This document shows, piece by piece, positions 7,700 to 13,586 of a stretch of DNA of 13,586 bases. Made by a program: the position numbers and the translations under genes. Positions within the stretch are counted from its first letter, which is position 1. Every line of letters starts with the position of its first letter. This DNA comes from Sulfurovum sp. (lineage in GTDB: Bacteria > Campylobacterota > Campylobacteria > Campylobacterales > Sulfurovaceae), in contig QNZW01000201.1 in NCBI GenBank assembly GCA_003978375.1, positions 1 through 13,586 on the forward strand. Direction: 5' to 3'. The notes under the pieces are model-generated. The model saw only the letters and a program-made list of their open reading frames with translations. It was not told where the DNA came from and made no database searches.

Positions 7700-8245
7700 A
7701 TACTCATCGGGTGTATTTAAATTTGTAAATTTGTTTTCATCTCTAAAAAAAATTGTTTGTGTATTTGCTTTAGAAAGCAAAGCAGTAAGCTTATGATTGT
7801 TTTGTGACATAAAGGTATAGCATAAAGGCAAAATAGAACGGTGGTAGATCCCACATAAAGGCTGTAATCCTTTAGGACTTTTTGCAATGATGGCATTTAA
7901 ATGAGGGTTTTTTTTGTGGTTTTGGTATAGGGTTTTTATTATCGTGTCATCGATAAGAGGGGCATCCACAGAGAGTACAAAAACAGCCTCATCTTCTATT
8001 GTTTCAAAAAGAGAAATAAGTGCAATGAGAGGAGAGCTTTGTGTATGGGTATCTTTAATAAGTTGGCAAGAAAAATTAAACTTATTCTCTTTGGAGGAGA
8101 GATAGACCTCGTTAAACAAAAGGGATAGTTTATGGTGTTGAAATTCACTCAATGTTGAAAAGTTTTCAAAAGGCAAAAGTGCTTTGTCTTCTCCCATACG
8201 ACTACTCTTTCCTCCAGCAAAAATGACAGCAGGGATATCATACAT
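7685..8245 (-). CDS. mobA: Molybdenum cofactor guanylyltransferase MobA
   Basis: A 186-residue nucleotidyltransferase that attaches GMP to molybdopterin, making the MGD cofactor of nitrate, formate, DMSO and similar oxidoreductases in the cytoplasm. The signature FAGGKSSRMGEDKALLPF occupies residues 9-26; SVDAPLID near 92-99 holds the metal-binding aspartate, and TNLNTPDEYL near 174-183 is the family's C-terminal motif. The usual GPL motif reads SPL (residues 71-73), a small deviation. The length is normal (about 190). The start overlaps the end of the MFS gene by 8 bp, so it is co-transcribed with that gene, and the 3' end overlaps the convergent LysR gene by 15 bp. It is the last gene of the run that begins at gspF; a functional link with secretion is not obvious. 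Confidence 0.9.
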   Translation of the reverse strand: MYDIPAVIFAGGKSSRMGEDKALLPFENFSTLSEFQHHKLSLLFNEVYLSSKENKFNFSCQLIKDTHTQSSPLIALISLFETIEDEAVFVLSVDAPLIDDTIIKTLYQNHKKNPHLNAIIAKSPKGLQPLCGIYHRSILPLCYTFMSQNNHKLTALLSKANTQTIFFRDENKFTNLNTPDEYLRFR

Positions 8246-9374
8246 GTGGCATACCTACTGAGATATTTTTACGTTTTTGATGTACCCGTAAAATAAAAAA
8301 TGCAAGCAAGGTGATAAAAGCTTCTGTAAGAAAGAGATATTCTCCATACAATTTACCAGCCAATAAGGCCCCTACTGAACCTCCTAAACCAAAAGAAATG
8401 CCTAAAAAAAACTGTTGGGCAAGTTTTTTTTGTGTGTAGAGTGAAAAAACATAGGTAATAGCAGCAGTGTGATAAAGAGCAAAGCTGACAGCATGAAGAG
8501 ATTGTGAAGCAAAGGTAACAAGCATAGAAGAGGGATAAAGATAGAGCAACAACCAACGAAAGGCTGTTGTAAGTGTGGCAAATTGTAAAATATTGAGTAA
8601 ATTTTTTTGAAGAAGAGGCCCTTGAAAATAGAGCATAACTATTTCACAAATCACACCAAAACTCCACATCCATGAGGTCATTTCAAGTGAAATCCCATGA
8701 GATGTTTCATAGATAGTAAAAAAATTATAATAACCACCAAAGCCTACTTGCATAAGAAAAATAGAGAACCAAAATGCCCAATATTTAAGAAGAGAAAAAG
8801 AGGCATTTTCATGTATATTTTCGTGCGATGTTTCATCAAATTTAACCAAAAAAACACCAAAAAGAAGGGTCAAAAAAGCCATGCTACAGAGGTAATAGAG
8901 TGCTTCATGTGCACTACTAAGGATATTCCCCAACCATAAAGCAATGCCCATAAAACCCAAAGACCCCCAAAGACGAATTTTGCCATAGGTGTGTTTAGAA
9001 AGTTTACTTAATGCAATTGTTTCTACATAAGGCAAAGAGACACCCATGGCTGCACCAAAAAGAAGATTGCTTCCAAGATAGAGATAAAAGGTATCAATGG
9101 TGGTTAAAAAAACAAGTGTGGTGATAAAAGTAACAAGAAGTGACAATAGATATATTTTTGGTGTAATAGCAAAAAGATGGCGAAATATAAAAGGGAGCAA
9201 AAAACGCATAAAAGGGGCGGCTGCATAGATAATACCTACTTGAAAAGGACTATAGTCTAGTTCTAGTAGTATTTTGGGCATGAAAATAATATAGACACCA
9301 ACAAGCCCAAAATAAAAAAAGTAGTATGCTGCTAAAAAGAAATAAAATGTAGAACCAAAAGAATTTTTTTGCAT
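8238..9374 (-). CDS. MFS transporter, LacY/HcaT-like (MFS_1-like family)
   Basis: A 378-residue hydrophobic protein with about 12 predicted membrane helices. The segment YGKIRLWGSLGFMGIALWLG (about residues 132-151) is typical of the PPP/HcaT/NupG-like branch of the major facilitator superfamily, which moves small organic solutes or nucleosides by proton symport. The N-terminus FYFFLAAYYFFYFGLVGVYI is also typical. The substrate cannot be deduced. Its start codon shares one base with the stop of the RDD gene (TAATG), and its end overlaps mobA by 8 bp, so all three are probably translated from one messenger starting at or before gspF. The length is slightly below the usual 390-420, but both halves of the transporter are present. 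Confidence 0.82.
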   Translation of the reverse strand: MQKNSFGSTFYFFLAAYYFFYFGLVGVYIIFMPKILLELDYSPFQVGIIYAAAPFMRFLLPFIFRHLFAITPKIYLLSLLVTFITTLVFLTTIDTFYLYLGSNLLFGAAMGVSLPYVETIALSKLSKHTYGKIRLWGSLGFMGIALWLGNILSSAHEALYYLCSMAFLTLLFGVFLVKFDETSHENIHENASFSLLKYWAFWFSIFLMQVGFGGYYNFFTIYETSHGISLEMTSWMWSFGVICEIVMLYFQGPLLQKNLLNILQFATLTTAFRWLLLYLYPSSMLVTFASQSLHAVSFALYHTAAITYVFSLYTQKKLAQQFFLGISFGLGGSVGALLAGKLYGEYLFLTEAFITLLAFFILRVHQKRKNISVGMPHV

Positions 9375-9856
9375 TATGGTCTATGGATAACCGCTGTATG
9401 TGAGAGTAAATCATGCAAGGTTTTGCCATCTTTTCTAAAAAACATCATAATCCAACCAAAAAAAGAAAAAAAAGATAATATGGCACATACATTTCTAAAT
9501 AAAATCACAAAGATACTGGGTTTTTCTCCTGTAGTTTCATCTATAAGATGAAGGTCATAGGCACGATATCCTGGGGTTTGTCCTGTTTTTGACATGAAGA
9601 GGGTTTGTATGATAATGTAGGGAAACAGAATATACAACCATCCTAGCACTTTATGTGCTGCAAAGTGCTCTCTGCCTCCCATAATAAAATAGATTACCAC
9701 ATATAAAATAGGCATCATAAGCATAAAACTATCGGTAAGAAATGCTTTTATTTTTAAAGAGGGTTTGGCATAAGCATAGGGAAAGAGAGAAGTTTTTTTT
9801 GCTTTAATGGCATTGCTTTTCCCTTGTTTTACTTCTCTAAAGCGTTGTTTTTTCAT
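9374..9856 (-). CDS. RDD family inner-membrane protein
   Basis: A 160-residue protein with a basic N-terminus followed by an RDD domain: KIKAFLTDSF near residues 35-44 (the family's Arg is Lys here, the Asp is kept at 42), membrane helices near 46-59 and 72-88, GQTPGYRAYDLHLID near 92-106, RN at 121-122, a third helix near 123-140, and RKDGKTLHDLLS near 141-152. RDD proteins are small membrane proteins of mostly unknown function, some linked to ion exchange. It lies 3 bp after the gspF stop and shares one base with the MFS start. It is small and downstream of a secretion gene, but there is no direct evidence for a secretion role. Confidence 0.82.
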   Translation of the reverse strand: MKKQRFREVKQGKSNAIKAKKTSLFPYAYAKPSLKIKAFLTDSFMLMMPILYVVIYFIMGGREHFAAHKVLGWLYILFPYIIIQTLFMSKTGQTPGYRAYDLHLIDETTGEKPSIFVILFRNVCAILSFFSFFGWIMMFFRKDGKTLHDLLSHTAVIHRP

Positions 9857-9859
9857 GCC

Positions 9860-11074
9860 CTAATTCATTCCTTGTGTCATCGTAAAGATTGGAAGCATCA
9901 TTGCTGCAATAATAACACCAACAAATCCACCAATTAGAATCATCATGAATGGGTTTAGCAGACTTAGAAGAATATTGAGTTTATCATCATTTTCTTCGGC
10001 ATATAGATTGGCTGTATTATTTAAAACTTCTGATACCTCACTAGATTCTTCTCCTAGGGCAAGGGTTTGCATAAAATTACGTTTTATTTTTACGCCTTTA
10101 GAAAGTGCTAAAGAGTTAGAGAGCTTATTCCCTTCTACGACTTTCACTGATGCTTTGTCAAAAAGATTTTTAAGTTTATAATTTGCGAATGTTGCCTTAG
10201 AAAGTTGAACAGCTTGTGCATAGGCAACGCCAGATCCAAGCATCAGCGAGAGGATATAAGAAAATCTACCCAATTCATGGTTTTGTATCAGTTCTCCTAT
10301 AAGAGGTACTTTAAGCATCCAGCCATCTATCAATTCATGAAAGGCATTAATTTTTGCATAGGCAAGTTTAAATAAAACAATCAATAAAATAATACCAATA
10401 AGTATACCCATATAATGGGCAATAAGAAAATCACTACTAGAGACAACAACCTGTGTAATTGGAGGCAATTCTTGATCTGTATCTTCAAAAATTTGTGCAA
10501 TTTCTGGTACTACTGAAACCAATAAAAATCCTATAATCAAAATGGCAACAACAAAAATAACACTAGGATAAATCATCGCACCTTTGACTTGCTTCCTTAC
10601 TTTTGTTTGTGCAGAAAAAAAGTTTGCCATATTGGTAAGGACCTCCACCATTTTTCCACTTTGTCCAGCCACATTAAGACTTTGTAGATAAAAATCAGGA
10701 AGTACATAAACTTTTTGAGTGTCGAGTGCATGATAGAGCGATTTCCCCTCATCAATCATTGTTTTGAGTGAGTTTAAGAAAGAGACATAACGCTTTTCTC
10801 CCTCGTGTTGATTTTCTAGGAGTTTGATGGCAGTAAGTATGGTCATGCCAGAATTAAGATAAGAAGAGAGTTCTTTAGAAAATGTGGCAAGAAGTTCTCC
10901 TGGCATTTGACGTGCAGAAAAGGCATCAAATGAAAATTCAGTCGTCTCTGTAAGCCCTTCATGATAGATGCCTTTACTCTTTAGTTTTTGAGTAGCTTCT
11001 TCTATAGAGCTGGCATTAATCGTACCCTTAACTTTTTTTCCTGATTTGTCAAAACCTTTATATTTTAAAAGCAT
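9860..11074 (-). CDS. gspF: Type II secretion system inner-membrane platform protein GspF
   Basis: A 404-residue platform protein of the GspF/PilC family, which connects the cytoplasmic ATPase to pseudopilus assembly. An N-terminal domain (YKGFDKSGKKVKGTI, residues 4-18) is followed by two T2SSF domains, roughly residues 65-190 (with FSKELSSYLNSGM and GAMIYPSVIFVVAILIIGF) and 268-395 (with FSYILSLMLGSGV and LLNPFMMILIGGFVGVII). Three membrane segments are visible near 167-190, 222-240 and 370-395. Length and layout are normal. The start has AAGGAT 9-10 bases upstream. PilC of type IV pili is the alternative; adjacent gspG-, gspK- and small pseudopilin-like genes favour T2SS. It heads a run with the RDD, MFS and mobA genes; no gspE or gspD is in the window. 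Confidence 0.9.
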   Translation of the reverse strand: MLLKYKGFDKSGKKVKGTINASSIEEATQKLKSKGIYHEGLTETTEFSFDAFSARQMPGELLATFSKELSSYLNSGMTILTAIKLLENQHEGEKRYVSFLNSLKTMIDEGKSLYHALDTQKVYVLPDFYLQSLNVAGQSGKMVEVLTNMANFFSAQTKVRKQVKGAMIYPSVIFVVAILIIGFLLVSVVPEIAQIFEDTDQELPPITQVVVSSSDFLIAHYMGILIGIILLIVLFKLAYAKINAFHELIDGWMLKVPLIGELIQNHELGRFSYILSLMLGSGVAYAQAVQLSKATFANYKLKNLFDKASVKVVEGNKLSNSLALSKGVKIKRNFMQTLALGEESSEVSEVLNNTANLYAEENDDKLNILLSLLNPFMMILIGGFVGVIIAAMMLPIFTMTQGMN

Positions 11075-11105
11075 TTGTGCATAATCCTTATTATTAGTTC
11101 TTGAT

Positions 11106-11111
11106 ATTATA
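11106..11111 (-). promoter_or_regulatory. -10 box of the gspF operon
   Basis: A perfect TATAAT on the minus strand 31 bases upstream of the gspF start, with an A-rich spacer and no good -35. The short intergenic region (69 bp) also carries the start of the divergent exosortase gene. Confidence 0.4.
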
Positions 11112-11132
11112 ACTTTTTTAGCTGTATCTTGC

Positions 11133-11138
11133 TATAGT
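11133..11138 (+). promoter_or_regulatory. Possible -10 box directly before the exosortase gene
   Basis: TATAGT ends only five bases before the ATG at 11144. If used, the message would start at or next to the ATG (leaderless). No Shine-Dalgarno is visible upstream, and an in-frame TAG at 11135-11137 rules out a longer N-terminus. Confidence 0.3.
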
Positions 11139-11143
11139 ACCAC

Positions 11144-11632
11144 ATGAAACAATTTATAGCGCTTTATTTTCTATTTTTAGCCATACTTTTTGTATTGTTT
11201 TATGCTCCAACTTCAGATTTTTCTATATTTTTAAATGAGGGGCAAACAAAGTTAACCCTTTTTTTCTTAGATAAATTTTTAGAACCAGAGCAATTAAAAG
11301 GTATCAATATTTGGATTCACCCAAATTATAAAATCGTGATTCACCAAGCGTGTAATGGAATGATTCCTATACTTTTTTTATTTGCTTCTATTTTAGCATA
11401 TCCTGCAAGTTTTGGGCATAAGATAGTATGGATGTTCCTTGGTTATATTGTCTTTTCTTTGGTGAATGTGGCACGTATTTTATTGGTGGTACATGCAACA
11501 AAAATAGGAGAAGGTCATGAAGAGTTTTATTGGTCTCATGACCTTGTGGGAAACACAATTTTAATGATAACAGGTTTAGTGATGTTTGTAGTTTTTATTG
11601 CAACATCAAGAAGCATATATCATTTAAAGTGA
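11144..11632 (+). CDS. Exosortase/archaeosortase-family transpeptidase, small XrtH-like type
   Basis: A 162-residue, almost entirely membrane-embedded protein with about five hydrophobic segments. Three motifs match the exosortase/archaeosortase catalytic set: Cys70 in HQACNGMIPI, Arg111 in NVARILLVV, and His132 in WSHDLVGN. Exosortases recognise short C-terminal tags (PEP-CTERM and relatives), cleave them at the inner membrane and release or transfer the protein to a cell-surface anchor. The short length resembles compact types such as XrtH, but the exact subtype is inferred. It lies alone on the plus strand between gspF and the pseudopilin operon, and its last 9 bp overlap the convergent pseudopilin gene. 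No protein complete in this window ends in a CTERM-like tag, so its substrate must be encoded elsewhere. The only possible ATG lacks a Shine-Dalgarno. Confidence 0.8.
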   Translation: MKQFIALYFLFLAILFVLFYAPTSDFSIFLNEGQTKLTLFFLDKFLEPEQLKGINIWIHPNYKIVIHQACNGMIPILFLFASILAYPASFGHKIVWMFLGYIVFSLVNVARILLVVHATKIGEGHEEFYWSHDLVGNTILMITGLVMFVVFIATSRSIYHLK

Positions 11633-12037
11633 TTGAATCTTAAATCGCCAGTAAGCAGAAGAGTGTTTGTCTTTGAGTTTGATCTCGTTGGCAATGGCTC
11701 TAGGACCACGTCTGTCTGGAGGAGGAATAATTCTTATCTCTTTAGGAATATAAATTTGTCGACTGTTTTTTTTAAGTATTTGTCTACTCTTATCTTCTGT
11801 TACTTTCATATATCGTTCCAATATATCATAGGCACTTTTTTTGCTTTTATGATATCTTAAAATATTGGGGGTTAGATACAAAGAGTCTTGTAAAGAGTGT
11901 TTGTTTCTTTCTGAAAGGTATTGTATATAGTGTTGATTGTCCGAATGAACACGCAAGGTATAAAGAATAGCACCAGACAAAATAAAAACAGAAATTAAAA
12001 TTTCAATCAACGTAAAGGCAGGACGTAATGTTTTCAT
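11624..12037 (-). CDS. Type II secretion pseudopilin, minor, GspI/GspJ-like
   Basis: A short protein of 137 residues with a class III prepilin signal: KTLRPA, then FTLIEILISVFILSGAILY with the conserved Glu at +5 after the cut. The residue before the cleavage site is Ala instead of the usual Gly, which some prepilin peptidases accept. The rest is basic and polar with no cysteine. I chose the ATG at 12037 over the TTG one codon upstream; it overlaps the stop of the preceding pseudopilin by one base (TGATG). It is the third gene of a pseudopilin operon and overlaps the convergent exosortase by 9 bp. Which minor pseudopilin it is (GspH, I or J) cannot be settled from sequence alone. Confidence 0.75.
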   Translation of the reverse strand: MKTLRPAFTLIEILISVFILSGAILYTLRVHSDNQHYIQYLSERNKHSLQDSLYLTPNILRYHKSKKSAYDILERYMKVTEDKSRQILKKNSRQIYIPKEIRIIPPPDRRGPRAIANEIKLKDKHSSAYWRFKIQSL

Positions 12038-12585
12038 CAATAAAAATCTCCAGAACTTGATACACTTTGGCTTTGCTTTAGCCAGTATTCTTTGGCATCT
12101 GAGGGAGAATCAAATTTTTTAGCTTCCCCAAAAAAAGCAGGTAAAAAATAACTTCCTTTATCATCTTCAAGTATGATTTGTGTAGAGCTACCATTGTTAT
12201 AAAAATCCATAACAAGACACACCTTTTGATCATTAAAACGACGGTATTCGATTCTTCTAAGTGAATCTCTTTCATCTAAAGTATAGGCTTTTATATTTTT
12301 AAGGTCAATTTTGTTTGCATAGGGTCTAAAAGAACCAGAAAGTCCTTGTCTTAAGTAGCACTGCTTACATTTATTGACACACATAAGTGTGGCATGACCA
12401 TTAAAAAATTTTGAATTTACAATGTTATCTTTTAGATTTAGAGGGGTCAGTGCTTTAGGTTTAGGTTTGTCTAAATGAACGCGAGAAAAACCTACAAAAT
12501 AGACCAAAGAGACAATCATAATAACCATAAGAAGCTCTATGAGTGAAAAGCCTTTGCGTAATGGATCTCTCTTTGTTTTGTTCAT
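12037..12585 (-). CDS. Type II secretion pseudopilin with CxxxCxxC motif, GspH-like
   Basis: A 182-residue prepilin-like protein with the cleavage signal RKG, then FSLIELLMVIMIVSLVYFVG, Glu at +5, and a single N-terminal helix. The periplasmic part contains Cys69, Cys73 and Cys76 (CVNKCKQC) and a fourth cysteine at 123, unusual for a minor pseudopilin. They could form disulfides or bind a metal; this is inference. The remainder shows short beta-rich segments (VCLVMDFYNNGSSTQIILED) and a C-terminal DSPSDAKEYWLKQ. It follows gspG after 8 bp and ends one base into the next pseudopilin start, so it belongs to the gspG operon. I could not identify it with a specific Gsp subunit beyond a GspH-like size and position. 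Confidence 0.72.
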   Translation of the reverse strand: MNKTKRDPLRKGFSLIELLMVIMIVSLVYFVGFSRVHLDKPKPKALTPLNLKDNIVNSKFFNGHATLMCVNKCKQCYLRQGLSGSFRPYANKIDLKNIKAYTLDERDSLRRIEYRRFNDQKVCLVMDFYNNGSSTQIILEDDKGSYFLPAFFGEAKKFDSPSDAKEYWLKQSQSVSSSGDFY

Positions 12586-12593
12586 GCTGATAA

Positions 12594-13025
12594 TTATTTA
12601 TTACACTCACTCAATAAAATATCTTTATCCCAGCCATCGCCACCTTCTCTTTTGTCTGCAGCATAAGAGATAATTTCGATATCTGAACCTTTTTTGATAT
12701 AAACAAAAGGTGTTCTCCATGCATCCTTAGCTACCTTCTTAAGGTAAGGTTTTACAGGGTAGTTAGGGTACTTGTCTGCATCAGGATTAGAAAGAAGTGC
12801 TTTGAAGCCCTCTTCTGTATCTGGATACGTACCATTATCAAGACTAAACATCTCAAATCTTTTTTTGAGGTCATTCATACTTAAGCACATAGTTTTTCTC
12901 GTTGCTTTTCTTTGTGAATCCATGAGTCCAGGTGCAACCACTGCCATCAGTCCTCCAAGTATCACGATAACGATTAAAAGTTCTATCAGTGAAAACCCTT
13001 CTCTTAGTGTTTTGTTCTGTTTCAT
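12594..13025 (-). CDS. gspG: Type II secretion major pseudopilin GspG
   Basis: A 143-residue major pseudopilin forming the periplasmic pseudopilus that pushes substrates through the secretin. The signal reads MKQNKTLREG, then FSLIELLIVIVILGGLMAVV with Glu +5. The C-terminal part has the GspG features NGTYPDTEEGFKALL, DAWRTPF and the calcium-loop-like DKREGGDGWDKD. The start at 13025 is chosen because AAGGA lies 6 bases upstream and the signal is then of normal length. A longer reading frame to 13112 would add 29 residues before the signal and overlap the divergent gene. It is the first gene of a three-pseudopilin operon. A C-terminal cysteine (SECNK) is paired with one at MCLSMN. Confidence 0.9.
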   Translation of the reverse strand: MKQNKTLREGFSLIELLIVIVILGGLMAVVAPGLMDSQRKATRKTMCLSMNDLKKRFEMFSLDNGTYPDTEEGFKALLSNPDADKYPNYPVKPYLKKVAKDAWRTPFVYIKKGSDIEIISYAADKREGGDGWDKDILLSECNK

Positions 13026-13056
13026 TTGTATCCTTTTAGTTTGCTTTGGTATAATA
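13026..13056. promoter_or_regulatory. Overlapping divergent promoters of gspG and the gspK-like gene
   Basis: Plus strand: TTGTAT (13026-13031), an 18-base spacer and TATAAT (13050-13055). Minus strand: TATTAT (13051-13056) on nearly the same bases for gspG. The two -10 boxes overlap, so the operons compete for polymerase or are balanced. Confidence 0.5.
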
Positions 13057-13099
13057 TTTCGATTTAAATTTACAGATTTTACTTTAATAGAGCTTTTAA

Positions 13100-13586
13100 A
13101 TGGATAAAACATATTTTACAAATACCAATATCAAACAGCAAAAAGGATTTGCTCTAATGATAACACTTTCGGTGTTGATGGTGTTAATTTCTTTGACTAT
13201 GGTACTTTTGGGGTATTTTAAAAAAGTGCAACATGATGCCAAAGATACAACAGCCATGATACAAGCAGATGTTTATTATGCGGATATAACCGATACATTT
13301 GGACGGTTTAAAAATAAAAAAACACTTTTTTCTACACTCTATCTTTTTCCTGTTTCATTACGTTCACCAGATGGTAGATTTGAGATGTATTTACGATGTC
13401 AAGCCTTATCTCGAGGGGTTAATATCAATTGGCTAGGTATGGAAGAGAAACAAAATATGCGAGAAGCATATAGCTTTGCCCAAACCGTATTTGATACAGT
13501 AGCACAAGAGTATAATATAGAAGATGCATCTAGGCTTTTAGAGATGTTACTTGAAGAGATAGGAGGAAAGAAACAATTTGTGAAAA
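13100..13586 (+). CDS. GspK-like minor pseudopilin of type II secretion (partial, 3' end outside the window)
   Basis: The frame is open from ATG 13100 to the right edge (162 codons). It begins with a basic region KQQKG, then FALMITLSVLMVLISLTMVL, a prepilin-type helix. The +5 residue is Ile and not Glu, as is typical for GspK, the tip subunit of the pseudopilus. The periplasmic part contains YYADITDTFGRFKNKKTLFS and a later stretch QTVFDTVAQEYNIEDASRLL, like the start of the GspK-family alpha domain. It is divergent from gspG and shares its promoter region. The Shine-Dalgarno is weak (TAGAG). The call is made on the N-terminal features and context; identity beyond GspK-like is uncertain because the C-terminal half is missing. 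Confidence 0.68.
   Translation, partial: MDKTYFTNTNIKQQKGFALMITLSVLMVLISLTMVLLGYFKKVQHDAKDTTAMIQADVYYADITDTFGRFKNKKTLFSTLYLFPVSLRSPDGRFEMYLRCQALSRGVNINWLGMEEKQNMREAYSFAQTVFDTVAQEYNIEDASRLLEMLLEEIGGKKQFVK

Noticed and set aside
13026..13112. 29-residue N-terminal extension of GspG
   Set aside because: It would bury the prepilin signal, overlap the divergent gene and ignore the AAGGA site before the ATG at 13025.

Overview
The window is AT-rich and densely coded, with short spacers, many 1-15 bp gene overlaps, T-rich promoters with good -10 boxes and weak -35 boxes. Together with the style of the MobA, RDD and YeiH proteins this suggests a free-living member of the Campylobacterota (Sulfurimonas/Sulfurovum/Arcobacter-like). 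That assignment is inference; no marker gene is present.

Region 1 (1-5476, minus strand) is a lipopeptide-type biosynthetic operon. It reads, in transcription order, acyl carrier protein, FabF-like ketosynthase, fatty acyl-AMP ligase (FAAL), and then the start of a large non-ribosomal peptide synthetase (NRPS: carrier, condensation, adenylation) that runs off the left edge. FAAL and NRPS are separated only by a -1 frame change. The NRPS frame has no start codon before its carrier-domain serine. The two frames are joined exactly by a -1 slip on a run of eight A in the coding strand (A AAA AAA in register). GC content also jumps at this point, by hand count of a few lines. The likely job is to make or activate a fatty acyl chain, load it on the first NRPS carrier, and condense it with an amino acid.

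Region 2 (5545-8245): a YeiH-family membrane protein and a divergent LysR regulator share a 133 bp intergenic region with a candidate operator, the same layout as yeiH/yeiE in enterobacteria. The LysR gene runs convergently into mobA with a 15 bp overlap.

Region 3 (7685-13586): type II secretion (T2SS) genes. A minus-strand operon starts with gspF and continues through an RDD membrane protein, an MFS transporter and mobA. To the right, three minus-strand prepilin-like genes (gspG first) form a second operon, with a GspK-like gene starting divergently and leaving the right edge. Between gspF and the pseudopilins, on the opposite strand, sits a small exosortase-family membrane protein with the Cys/Arg/His catalytic set. 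It may link sorting of C-terminally tagged proteins to this secretion system.

The items most worth a second look are the FAAL/NRPS frame junction (recoding, phase variation, mutation or sequencing error) and the exosortase embedded in the T2SS locus. No RNA genes, CRISPR arrays or insertion sequences were seen, and no non-coding stretch exceeds about 135 bases.
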